The notes under the pieces were generated by a model, which was not told where the DNA came from, ran no database searches, and saw nothing but the letters and a program-made list of their open reading frames with translations. The translations under genes and the position numbers were made by a program. Below, in pieces: positions 33,227-41,865 of a stretch of 64,000 nucleotides of DNA (position 1 is its first letter; each line of letters opens with the position of its first letter). Source of the stretch: a virus; the IMG/VR virus record IMGVR_UViG_3300031251_000004, positions 37,914 through 101,913 of that record; one strand, given 5' to 3'.

Positions 33227-33612
33227 TTCAATATCAATAACGCTTCTAATCTTTCAATACTCTGATTATCACCCCATCTCGCATTGAAGGCTTTTACTCT
33301 TTCATCACATCTATTCTTTTGTTCTACGAGCCCCTCAATTATCCTCATTAATTCTTTCTTCTCTTTTGATTTCTTATCATCATCTATTTTTATAGAAATA
33401 TGACATTTAGGACAATTATATGTTTTACCTACTGGTGTAGATTGAGACCATGTACCAGATCCAGTGGTACCAACTAAATATCCTGAGCCTACTGGATATG
33501 TTGACGGATATGTTGATGTAGGAATATACAAGCTTTGGGAAGTAGCCAATTGTGCCGAATCATCTTTTGATTCCGATTCAATAAGCGGATACGAACATTG
33601 AGGACAATTCAT
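33223..33612 (-). CDS. Zinc-ribbon protein with Ser/Thr/Gly linker
   Basis: 129 aa. Two distant pairs, CPQC at 3-6 and CPKC near 68, can form one zinc ribbon around a Ser/Thr/Tyr/Gly-rich insert (SLYIPTSTYPSTYPVGSGY). A charged helix follows (KSKEKKELMRIIEGLVEQ). Its ATG overlaps the endolysin stop (TAATG). Role unknown. Confidence 0.55.
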   Translation of the reverse strand: MNCPQCSYPLIESESKDDSAQLATSQSLYIPTSTYPSTYPVGSGYLVGTTGSGTWSQSTPVGKTYNCPKCHISIKIDDDKKSKEKKELMRIIEGLVEQKNRCDERVKAFNARWGDNQSIERLEALLILK

Positions 33613-34712
33613 TATATATGCAACACATTCTTCGCAAAATTAACTAGAACGCTCAGAACACTATTCCAAAAATTAGGTGGTAATGTAGGATGAGGCGGTC
33701 TTGCTGGTGAAGGCGCAACTGCATCTGGGTTTGGCGTTGGATTAACTGGGTTAATACCTACTAATGATACCATTGCTGGTAATGCTTGTGATACCGCAGG
33801 TGATGACGCTAATGATGCTACTGCACCTTGTAGAACCGTCTTTGTTGCCGGTCCAGCAATACCATCTGCTGTAAGCCCGTGTGATGATTGAAATGCTTCG
33901 ATGGCTAATATGGTTTTTGGTCCGTTGTTGCCGTCTTCGGTTAGTGGCGTTCCTGCTCCTCCGAGTAGATTTAATGCGTGTTGAACATCGAGCATTGTGT
34001 TGAGTGGTGTGCCTGCTGGTGCGGGTGGCGTTTGCGGCGCCGTATTGACCGTAGGAACGCTTACTCCGGTGAGTTGAGGGGTTTGTACTCCCCACAGACT
34101 GAGGTCAATTGCAAGGTCGGTATCGACATTTACGCCATTTGGAAGCTTTGCGGTTCCGCCACTGTTTTGCCATAACACATATGAGTTCCAAGGCTTTGGA
34201 ATCATTGGGCTATTTGCTTGATATGAGGCAATCCATAGCGGATAGTCTGCGAATTGTGCAGGATTTCCGATAGTTTGCATAAAATTAGGATATGTATAAA
34301 TTGGTATTTTTTTACCACTCAACCGCTCATATTCTTGAAGATATGTAAGCGTCCATTCAACAATTTGTTTTGCTGAGCACCCCCACTTATTCCAATCATT
34401 TTCCACGGGCCACTCCATATCCAGGCTCGCTAGCTCTCCTGCGGCAGCCTTAAAATGAAGTTGTGCTTGAATCACTGGGTCTCGTGTAGGCTGTGAAGGA
34501 ATTGTTGGCAACGGAAACGCAAAATTATATGCCATCGGCAGCATTCCTGCGTTTTTTGTTCCTGTTATATTTTTAGTGTAGTTTATATCTGTTCCGCTGT
34601 TTCCAACGGCACATCTACTGATTATGAATTTTGTTCCTTGTTGTGCAAGAAGATCAAATTGAACCACTCCTTGAATAACTGAAATATCGTATCCCTTGTA
34701 AAAATTAGTCAT
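33612..34712 (-). CDS. Endolysin: GH25 muramidase with peptidoglycan-binding domain
   Basis: 366 aa enzyme that cuts peptidoglycan glycan strands to release progeny. The GH25 domain (1-210) has GYDISVIQG with D9 and SLDMEW with D98 and E100, matching the catalytic positions of this family. A PG_binding_1 domain lies at about 238-296 (LDVQHALNLLGG, GPKTILAIEAFQSSHGLTADG, GPATKTVLQ). A Pro-rich linker leads to a C-terminal amphipathic hydrophobic helix (FWNSVLSVLVNFAKNVLHI). No signal peptide, so export needs a holin. AAAAGGA lies before the ATG. Confidence 0.92.
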   Translation of the reverse strand: MTNFYKGYDISVIQGVVQFDLLAQQGTKFIISRCAVGNSGTDINYTKNITGTKNAGMLPMAYNFAFPLPTIPSQPTRDPVIQAQLHFKAAAGELASLDMEWPVENDWNKWGCSAKQIVEWTLTYLQEYERLSGKKIPIYTYPNFMQTIGNPAQFADYPLWIASYQANSPMIPKPWNSYVLWQNSGGTAKLPNGVNVDTDLAIDLSLWGVQTPQLTGVSVPTVNTAPQTPPAPAGTPLNTMLDVQHALNLLGGAGTPLTEDGNNGPKTILAIEAFQSSHGLTADGIAGPATKTVLQGAVASLASSPAVSQALPAMVSLVGINPVNPTPNPDAVAPSPARPPHPTLPPNFWNSVLSVLVNFAKNVLHI

Positions 34713-34774
34713 TTATTGTTTCCTTTTACCATTGGTATAATTTTTTCCAATTTTTCATTTTATATAACTATATG

Positions 34775-36151
34775 TTATTGTTTTCTACGATCTACTACAT
34801 TTCCGCCTACAAACTTTCCGAATGTACTTGTTTTGGCAGCAATCTTGTCTTTGATTTTTTGTGCATCAGTTATCGTTGTATTTTTTCCTGTGTTGAGCGC
34901 TACATTTAGATTCCGGGCAGTCTCTTTTTCCTTCACAACATTTGAAAGATTTTTTATCTCTTCTGTTAGCTGCGCGGTACGTTCTGCCGGAATACCAAGA
35001 CCGGAAAAGAATGAATAAATCTTGACAACATCTCGTGGCTCATCTATCTCATAAATACCTCTAAATATCTCAGGGGTTCCACATTGTTCTGTTAACAGCG
35101 CATTGGCATAATTTATTGCCACTGCTGGAATACTTTTCCAGACGGTTTTATTTGCTGCCACAATGAACCCTACATATTTACTTTCTTTTATGTTAAATCC
35201 GCTTGCAAGTAGATTATTATTCATATTTGAAATTATAGCCTCTGCGATCGAAGTCTCCGAACTATAATCCTCGATTTCCATTGACCCATATGTAGAATAC
35301 CCCGAGGAATCAATTAGAATTTTAAGCCACTCCATACTGTCTAGACTTTTAATTGATGATGGTGATGATGACAACATATTGAACATATCTAATGGTTCAA
35401 CTATTGCTTTATTTGCAATTGAATAAAAATCCATTTGACCAACATTAGAATAAATTGCCTCTATTCGCGCATTATCTACCAATATAATGTTAGCTACTTT
35501 TTTATTCTGTAAATCTTTTGATAGTACCGCAAGCGTTTCCATAGCATTTGATTTTGCTTTAAGATCTTCCGAATGCATAGGTAAGACGCCTATAATTATA
35601 ATAGGCTTCCCTAATTCATTTAGAATATTGACTAATACCTCACAGCTGCCTGCTCCGCTACCACCACCTAATGATGAGCATAAAACGAACACTTGTGCAT
35701 CCGCTAACTGTTTACTAACCATTTCTTTTATGGCATCAGCATTGGCTTCCGTTGCCTCTCGACCAATACTAAGCGTCCTTGCGGCTCCACCAATAGAATT
35801 ATACTCCAGTAATAATTTATTACTTTCGGGAACATCTATAAATTTAAGATCATTCTGCGTTGTATTCAAAACTATGCAATCATAGTTATATTCACGAAAT
35901 TGTTGGGCTAATTTACTTCCTGCTTGTCCCGATCCAATTATTCCAAAATTAATTGATCGCTCTTTCTTTACCGGTTTTACACTCATTGGTTCCTCTTGTT
36001 TTACTATATCAATATCCTTAGTTTTTTCTGCTAATTTTGCTTTTAATCTTGCAAGTTTTTCTTGATCTATATCCATAGCTGGTTTCTCATTTGTTATGTC
36101 ATCCACAATAGTTTCTTCTACTACATTTAGTCTTACTGTTTGTGCAACCAT
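34775..36151 (-). CDS. FtsZ/tubulin-superfamily GTPase
   Basis: 458 aa from the ATG at 36151 with GGAAG 8 bases upstream; an ATG at 36190 with GAGGA further off is an alternative. An extension (1-65) is predicted helical and charged. The GTPase core has FGIIGSGQAGSKLA (T1), LLEYNSIGGAA-R...IGREA (T3), the tubulin signature SSLGGGSGAGS (159-169, T4) and ILVDNARI (T6). The T7-like loop reads VGQMDFYSIA: the first acidic residue of NxDxxD is kept and the second is replaced by Ser. The family forms dynamic filaments; phage members position DNA. No ParR/TubR-like partner is obvious beside it. Confidence 0.85.
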   Translation of the reverse strand: MVAQTVRLNVVEETIVDDITNEKPAMDIDQEKLARLKAKLAEKTKDIDIVKQEEPMSVKPVKKERSINFGIIGSGQAGSKLAQQFREYNYDCIVLNTTQNDLKFIDVPESNKLLLEYNSIGGAARTLSIGREATEANADAIKEMVSKQLADAQVFVLCSSLGGGSGAGSCEVLVNILNELGKPIIIIGVLPMHSEDLKAKSNAMETLAVLSKDLQNKKVANIILVDNARIEAIYSNVGQMDFYSIANKAIVEPLDMFNMLSSSPSSIKSLDSMEWLKILIDSSGYSTYGSMEIEDYSSETSIAEAIISNMNNNLLASGFNIKESKYVGFIVAANKTVWKSIPAVAINYANALLTEQCGTPEIFRGIYEIDEPRDVVKIYSFFSGLGIPAERTAQLTEEIKNLSNVVKEKETARNLNVALNTGKNTTITDAQKIKDKIAAKTSTFGKFVGGNVVDRRKQ

Positions 36152-36239
36152 TTTAGTTCTTCCTTTTATCCATATGAATCCGCTGCTCATAATAGTTTAG
36201 TCCTCTAACTCTTTTCCGCCAACACATACAATATTATTT

Positions 36240-37202
36240 TTAATTTATGAACCATGGATTATTTTTATACCATTGAACTGTCCTGGCAATACCATCTTTA
36301 AATTTAACTTGTGGCTTCCAATTTAGTTCATTTTTGATCTTATCACAATTTACCGAATAACGAAAATCATGACCGCTGCCACGAGGATCAGTTATATGTT
36401 CGACTAAGCTATGACCACCACCCATAGCATTACATACTTCTTGAACAACTTCTATATTAGAATACTCTTGATTTGATGATATGTTATATATTGTATTTAC
36501 TTTATCTGATCCTAATATAGATAGTAATGCATCACAATTATCATCAACATAAGTCCATTCACGAAGAAATGAACCATTACCATACACTGGTATTTTTTGA
36601 TTATTTATAATTGATTTTATAATAACTGGAATGAGTTTTTCTGATTGCCTTGGTCCGTAATTGTTAGAACAACGAGTTATAACATATGGTAATCCAAAAG
36701 AATTGTTAGCGGATTTGATTATTAATTCGCCTGATGCCTTGGAAGCTGAGTATGGATTTTTTGGATCCAATGGCGCGTCTTCTGTCCAAGGCAGATCATT
36801 TGATGATTTCAATGAACCCATAACCTCATCTGTGCTAGTATATACTAATTTTTTTACTCCATATTTTACACAAGCATTTACAATTATTTGGGTTCCAAGC
36901 ACGTTGGAACGAATGAACTCGTTAGGATTTTTTAACGAATCATCAACGAAGCTACAAGCAGCAGCATGCAGAACAATCTCAGGCTTTACATACTCAAATA
37001 TCCTATTCATAATATGTTCATCACATATATCTGCAAGATAGAATGAATGGCTTTTATGTTCGTAGATATTATTTAGCAATGATGATTTAGATATTCTATC
37101 TATACTAGCTATATCATATGGTGTTTTATCATAAATTGCTTTACGAATAAAATTAGAAATTATAAATCCACAGGAACCTGTGATTAGTAATCGTTGTTTC
37201 AT
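36240..37202 (-). CDS. rmlB: dTDP-glucose 4,6-dehydratase-like NAD-dependent enzyme
   Basis: 320 aa extended SDR. NAD-binding loop GSCGFI (9-14, replacing the usual GGAGFIG), ADIC near 58, catalytic T124-D125-E126 in YTSTDEVMG, and Y151/K155 in YSASKASGE. RCSNNYGPRQ, then EKLIPVIIKS and REWTYVDDNC are RmlB hallmarks. It would make dTDP-4-keto-6-deoxyglucose, the precursor of rhamnose and other deoxysugars. RmlA, RmlC and RmlD are not in the window, so the host would have to supply the rest. Followed by glycosyltransferase genes in the same operon. Confidence 0.85.
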   Translation of the reverse strand: MKQRLLITGSCGFIISNFIRKAIYDKTPYDIASIDRISKSSLLNNIYEHKSHSFYLADICDEHIMNRIFEYVKPEIVLHAAACSFVDDSLKNPNEFIRSNVLGTQIIVNACVKYGVKKLVYTSTDEVMGSLKSSNDLPWTEDAPLDPKNPYSASKASGELIIKSANNSFGLPYVITRCSNNYGPRQSEKLIPVIIKSIINNQKIPVYGNGSFLREWTYVDDNCDALLSILGSDKVNTIYNISSNQEYSNIEVVQEVCNAMGGGHSLVEHITDPRGSGHDFRYSVNCDKIKNELNWKPQVKFKDGIARTVQWYKNNPWFIN

Positions 37203-38038
37203 TTTTTACTCTTGTATAAGTTATAATTAGGATTGCTTACATACAATGTATGATTTTCTTTTATTGTATTGCCCCATTTTTTACGGAATAGATTTACATT
37301 ATGTTGCATAAATAATCGATTTGTTTTTGTGGTTTTCAATGTTGCGGATTCTTCGTGAAAAATATTTGTTTCACCACAATATATAACTCTTTTATTCAAA
37401 TTGTATCTGATTGCAAGGCATAAGTCAATATCGTCAAAACACCAAATAAATTGTTCATCAAAACCATTCAGCCCGCTTTTATTTGTCCTGCATGCATTTT
37501 CATATAACCCAGCTCGGACCAAAAGAACCGCTCCCGTGCAGGCATCGAACTCTCTGTTCTTTCGTGCATGTGCATCTTCCATCTCACCTAATCGATAGTG
37601 CCATGGAAGCATGTCTTTATTCTTGTCCCATTCTATTCCCGCATGTTGGAGTTTTCTTGTATCTGTATAATTTAGTTTTGCTCCAACAATACCAACGCTA
37701 CCATCATTATCCATAATTCTAATCATATTTTTTATTGATGAGAAGTCATTAAAAATAATATCATTATTCAATAATAGAATATAATCGTTTTCCTTCGGTG
37801 ATGCTTCCTTGAATAATACATTACATCCTTCTGCGAAGTTTTGTAAATTATTCTTCCATTGTATTGGAATTATATTAGAATTATTTAATCCATTTAGATA
37901 TTCAATAGAACCATCATTAGAACCGTTCTCTTTTACTAACCATTTATATTCAATATTATTTAATGATTTGATTAGTGTTGGTGCAAGCTTTTCTAATTTA
38001 GATTTGCCGTTCCAAGATAGTGTGAGTATATGTAGCAT
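37199..38038 (-). CDS. Family 2 glycosyltransferase (rhamnosyltransferase-like)
   Basis: 279 aa from the ATG at 38038, whose A is shared with the endonuclease stop (TAATG); a TTG upstream is less likely. GT-A fold start HILTLSWNGKSKLEKLAP, KENGSNDGSIEYL, LLLNNDIIF with a DxD-like NND, and the acceptor-side FDEQFIWCFDDIDLCLAIR pattern of rhamnosyltransferase-type GT2 enzymes. Its start overlaps the rmlB operon by ATGA. Likely transfers a sugar from a nucleotide donor to a phage or host glycan (target inferred). Confidence 0.78.
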   Translation of the reverse strand: MLHILTLSWNGKSKLEKLAPTLIKSLNNIEYKWLVKENGSNDGSIEYLNGLNNSNIIPIQWKNNLQNFAEGCNVLFKEASPKENDYILLLNNDIIFNDFSSIKNMIRIMDNDGSVGIVGAKLNYTDTRKLQHAGIEWDKNKDMLPWHYRLGEMEDAHARKNREFDACTGAVLLVRAGLYENACRTNKSGLNGFDEQFIWCFDDIDLCLAIRYNLNKRVIYCGETNIFHEESATLKTTKTNRLFMQHNVNLFRKKWGNTIKENHTLYVSNPNYNLYKSKK

Positions 38039-38931
38039 TATATTTTTTTCCAAGTTCTACGCTCTATTATATCACATATAGTGGCAAATGAAACGTGATA
38101 TAAGTGCATAAGTTCCGTTTTTGTAATTTCTCTTGTAGCAAATTTTTCTCTTATTATAAGAACATCTTCTTTTTTTAATTTTAGTCCTTTACCAGAAGCA
38201 GATTCGGACATTTTTTCCCGTACCTCGTCTGAACGTTTCTGCCCTCTTAACTTAAGAACTCTTTTTTCAATTGTTTCTGGTGATTGTTTAATACCATACA
38301 TTGGATTATTTTCACCCATATTTGCTACGGACATTTTTTTACGCGTTTCCTCCGACTTCGGAGGAGCTGGTCTGCCAGACAATGTTTTAGATATTTTTTC
38401 TTTTGTTTCATCTGTATGATGTTTACCATAAAATGGATGGTTCTCACCTTTTACCGCATCAGATATTTTTTTCTTTTGTTCTTCGGTACAAATATACCCT
38501 TTATGTGCGTCAGATATATTTTTCTTTTGCTCTTCTGTTCTTTTTTTACCAAAATTTGGATTATTTTCACCTGTTATACCAAGCCAGTGCGCTGATTTTT
38601 TATTAGACTCTTTAATTTTTTCAATAGTTTCCAACGAATGTTTACCGCGTGAACCACCTTTCCTTAAATTATATCCAAATTCAGGATTATCGGATTTATA
38701 TTTATCAATAAAATAATCTTCCCAATAATTTGCTGTTTCCTGCGTTCCGCATAACATTATGAATTCATAATAAAAATTATTTTTTCCATACAAATCAATC
38801 GCTCTTTGAAGATGCGTACAACCTGTATAGCCACCATACCATCTATCTTTTATAGATTGCCATGTTTGTCCAATATATACTTTAGTATTAGCGTTATTTT
38901 TTAATATATAAATAATATTACATATGTTCAT
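38038..38931 (-). CDS. GIY-YIG homing endonuclease with NUMOD3 repeats
   Basis: 297 aa. The N-terminal GIY-YIG nuclease (1-95) has IIYILKN, KVYIG, the catalytic Arg in IKDRW (R30) and the metal glutamate in WEDYFIDKY (E71). Several NUMOD3 DNA-binding repeats follow (about 100-235) with patterns such as GENNPNFGKKRTEEQKKNIS and GENHPFYGKHHTDETK. A C-terminal helix-turn-helix (about 255-293) reads ITKTELMHLYHVSFATICDI. It is free-standing, inserted between a membrane-anchored protein gene and a glycosyltransferase gene. Confidence 0.88.
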   Translation of the reverse strand: MNICNIIYILKNNANTKVYIGQTWQSIKDRWYGGYTGCTHLQRAIDLYGKNNFYYEFIMLCGTQETANYWEDYFIDKYKSDNPEFGYNLRKGGSRGKHSLETIEKIKESNKKSAHWLGITGENNPNFGKKRTEEQKKNISDAHKGYICTEEQKKKISDAVKGENHPFYGKHHTDETKEKISKTLSGRPAPPKSEETRKKMSVANMGENNPMYGIKQSPETIEKRVLKLRGQKRSDEVREKMSESASGKGLKLKKEDVLIIREKFATREITKTELMHLYHVSFATICDIIERRTWKKI

Positions 38932-38935
38932 AGTT

Positions 38936-39967
38936 TTAGAACCCTATGCTTAGATTAAGTCCACCATACATATGACCCTTTGCATCTAATTGAAATGATG
39001 GACCAATGAACGTATTGTCTACAATTCCCTTTGGTAATAGACCAGAAATATTAAACGATATGGGGTTCAATATACCTGCAACTGTTTGAGTATTTGATTC
39101 ATAGCCAACACCTAATTGTAAAATTGATATGGATGGGCTAACCTTAGTTGTTCCATAAGAAGCTATACCAAGCGTCACACCAGCATTAACACTTCCTGCC
39201 AAGTGTGTTATATCTGCTCCACCGCCAGCAGTTAAAAATAACCTAGGATTAAACAACGTGAACGAACTTGCTGGAAGCGTTTCTTCATATGTACCAGTGG
39301 TAGCATTTATTGGAACCGTTTTACCATTTGATGTAATTTGAATAGTATTATAAACAACATGTTTACCATCAGCTGTTGTTCCGAGTACATTATTTACTGA
39401 GTATGTTCGTGGATAGATATCTTCGCTCCATGGCTTTGAGCTTGATGCATCAAATGACACATTTCCAATTGGAACTGCAACTGTAGATGTTGCTGTGGCA
39501 CCAGCAAATTGTTCATTTAGCTCCAAATGTTGAACATTGCTTGTATAACCATATGGGTCTGCATTAGGACAAGGTATATCTTGTCCATTACATTTTACCG
39601 TTGGAACCGTTGATGGATGTGTGTCTGGCGTTGTACTGGTAGAACCGACATTCGTTGCGACTGTTCCACCGCTATTCACCGTAACATGATTGATACCCGT
39701 AAGTGAAGCACCAAGCGTACTCAAATCTTTACTAATTGTATTAAGATTTATGTCGTTTTGTTTTGCGAAATTATTTAAATCATCTTTTGACACATATGAT
39801 GATTGTGATCGAACTATTTGATCTGCTAATTGTTTTTGTGTTATTACCGATTGATTGATTGCCGTTTGCATATTATGCATTTCGATTTGTTGGTAAATTA
39901 TAAATCCAATTGCACCTACTACAAGTACTCCGGCAATTGCTAAAATTATCTTTGTTATTAAACTCAT
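38936..39967 (-). CDS. Membrane-anchored beta-rich protein
   Basis: 343 aa from the ATG at 39967 with AGGAG 8 bases upstream. One N-terminal transmembrane helix (about 5-27: KIILAIAGVLVVGAIGFIIY), a coiled-coil segment (about 30-75), a Thr/Ser/Pro linker with two cysteines, and a C-terminal beta-rich domain ending in Phe (YGGLNLSIGF). The last part alternates polar and hydrophobic strands like a small barrel. Could be an inner-membrane anchored envelope-spanning protein, for lysis or exclusion, but no family is recognised. Confidence 0.55.
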   Translation of the reverse strand: MSLITKIILAIAGVLVVGAIGFIIYQQIEMHNMQTAINQSVITQKQLADQIVRSQSSYVSKDDLNNFAKQNDINLNTISKDLSTLGASLTGINHVTVNSGGTVATNVGSTSTTPDTHPSTVPTVKCNGQDIPCPNADPYGYTSNVQHLELNEQFAGATATSTVAVPIGNVSFDASSSKPWSEDIYPRTYSVNNVLGTTADGKHVVYNTIQITSNGKTVPINATTGTYEETLPASSFTLFNPRLFLTAGGGADITHLAGSVNAGVTLGIASYGTTKVSPSISILQLGVGYESNTQTVAGILNPISFNISGLLPKGIVDNTFIGPSFQLDAKGHMYGGLNLSIGF

Positions 39968-40021
39968 ATTCGTTCTCCTATACAACCAATTTATGAATCA
40001 AAATAATATTCGCAACTAAAA

Positions 40022-40708
40022 CTAAATAGAATTATTTTTTTCCCAGTCGCTAATAAAAACTTTTCTGCCATCATTGTATAATTTAGGAATATTTACTGGG
40101 TTGGTTGATTTTTTTCCATAGTGAGCCACTGACACTGGCACCACCTTAAATGGTATGCCGAGCTTTCTTGCCCTAAATGAAAGATCCGTGTCGTTGAAGT
40201 ACATAGGGTACTTTTCGTTCCATATCTGTCCATTACCAAGATCTAATTTATTCCAGTTTTCTTTTGATGATGCAACACACCAGCCTGACATATATGAATT
40301 ACCATGAAGATGCATATTTGCTTCACGAACAAAATTTAACTTATCATCTAATTGACCCATTGTCGGACCAATGATACCATCATTACATGATTTTATAATA
40401 AGGTTAGTCCAACTGCGTCTATCACCTCTTACCTTAATATCATTATTTAGAAACAAAACACTATCACCTTTTGATGCAATATATCCAATATTACATCCTT
40501 TGGAATGAAAATAGTTTTCATTATTTCTAATATAGACAAAATTAGAATTAGTTATTTTTTCTAATTCTTTTTGTGTTTCATCTGTTGATGCATTATCAAC
40601 AATAATTATTTCATTATTGATATCTAAATATAATAAATCTTCAACACAAGATTTTGTAAAACTATATTTATTATAAACTGGTACTATTATGCTTAGATCG
40701 TATTTCAT
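40022..40708 (-). CDS. Family 2 glycosyltransferase
   Basis: 228 aa GT-A enzyme. SIIVPVYNKYSFTKSCVEDL, IIIVDNASTDETQKEL, YIRNNENYFHSKGCNIGY, and LFLNNDIKV with the metal-binding NND. An acceptor-site pattern YPMYFNDTDLSFRARKLG is also seen. Short for the family but has every core motif. Coupled by ATGA with the GT4 gene before it. Confidence 0.8.
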   Translation of the reverse strand: MKYDLSIIVPVYNKYSFTKSCVEDLLYLDINNEIIIVDNASTDETQKELEKITNSNFVYIRNNENYFHSKGCNIGYIASKGDSVLFLNNDIKVRGDRRSWTNLIIKSCNDGIIGPTMGQLDDKLNFVREANMHLHGNSYMSGWCVASSKENWNKLDLGNGQIWNEKYPMYFNDTDLSFRARKLGIPFKVVPVSVAHYGKKSTNPVNIPKLYNDGRKVFISDWEKNNSI

Positions 40709-41829
40709 ACCGCCAATTTTAATATCTTATTGGTTATCGTCAGCCAGTTATAATTCTTTTCAGTTTCCTCTATATTGCATTTATATCTTTTTAATAATTC
40801 GTCCTTGTTAGAAACTGCAAATCTTAATTTAGACACACCATCATCTAGATCTGGCTTGAACGCCTTTGTTCCGATTTTCCCTTGCCAATATAAATAATTT
40901 GCGGGAACCATAAACTCTTTTCCATCAATCAGTAATGAATTATCACTATTTAGAAAATCTAAGAACCCGCCATACCTCGGCGCTATATTAATTAATCCTA
41001 ATGCATTCGCTTCCAACGCACACATACCAAAACCTTCTGTATTACTTGCAGTAAATACTATATCACAAGCCTTATATAATGAATATATATTTGGGATATA
41101 TTCTCTTATTATTTCTACTTCTGCATGATTTTTATATTTGTTATTGAAATTATTATACAGATCTCTAAATGATAGTTCAAACGGTTGAGTTGGAGTTTTT
41201 TCTTGTATTTTTAGTACGAGACACACATCATCTGATTTATCAAATGCTTTTCCATACATATCCAAAAGACCATCTATATTTTTTCTTCTATGTATTTGAC
41301 CAAGTGGCTGAACCATAATTTTAGTTGATTTTTTAGTTTTCAATTTAAATGGTATGGCGGAATTGATTTGTTCAAAATCGACACCGTGTGGAATCACTGT
41401 CATAGCAGAATTAGGTATACCTGAATCAAGAAAAACTTGTTTTGCAAAATTAGATGGTGGCAGTAATTGATCTGCAAATCTATAACATTTAGCGAAACCA
41501 TCAGGTAATGCATTTTTACCAGCAAACTCATATGTCCAAATACCAAATCTATTTTTTGGTGCATGAGAAAGATATGGTTGCATATTTTTTAATGCTGTAT
41601 AAGATATAACCATATCATAATGATTATCTGGTAATTTACCAAATGCTAATTTGTTTTCTTCTGAATAACCTATGAGGTGAGATTTTAAATTATCTGGTAT
41701 ATTATTACCACCATCAGTTGAAAATAAATCAACATCGTGTTTTTGCGATATTAATGCTGTTGCAATACCACGACCTACATGTGCCCAAGAATGATTAGCA
41801 TTTAAGAATTGACGTATTAGTACGCGCAT
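40705..41829 (-). CDS. GT-B glycosyltransferase (GT4 family)
   Basis: 374 aa. N-terminal Rossmann lobe with RGIATALISQKHDVDLFST; C-terminal lobe with KIMVQPLGQIHRRKNIDGLL, YIPNIYSLYKACDIVFTAS, the donor-binding ENTEGFGMCALEANALG (here NTEGFGMCALEANALG) and APRYGGFLDFL. This is the usual pattern for retaining GT4 transferases using nucleotide sugars. The start ATGCGC has no Shine-Dalgarno. It lies between the Ig-repeat protein gene and the GT2 gene, so virion glycosylation is a fair hypothesis. Confidence 0.8.
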   Translation of the reverse strand: MRVLIRQFLNANHSWAHVGRGIATALISQKHDVDLFSTDGGNNIPDNLKSHLIGYSEENKLAFGKLPDNHYDMVISYTALKNMQPYLSHAPKNRFGIWTYEFAGKNALPDGFAKCYRFADQLLPPSNFAKQVFLDSGIPNSAMTVIPHGVDFEQINSAIPFKLKTKKSTKIMVQPLGQIHRRKNIDGLLDMYGKAFDKSDDVCLVLKIQEKTPTQPFELSFRDLYNNFNNKYKNHAEVEIIREYIPNIYSLYKACDIVFTASNTEGFGMCALEANALGLINIAPRYGGFLDFLNSDNSLLIDGKEFMVPANYLYWQGKIGTKAFKPDLDDGVSKLRFAVSNKDELLKRYKCNIEETEKNYNWLTITNKILKLAV

Positions 41830-41865
41830 ACTTATACTATATCACTTGTCTTTTATAGTAAAATT

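Noticed and set aside
34775-36151. Evidence for a phage nucleus because a tubulin-like protein is present
   Set aside because: No shell protein or multi-subunit phage RNA polymerase is visible, and a host-type sigma factor argues for ordinary access to host polymerase. The tubulin alone is not enough.
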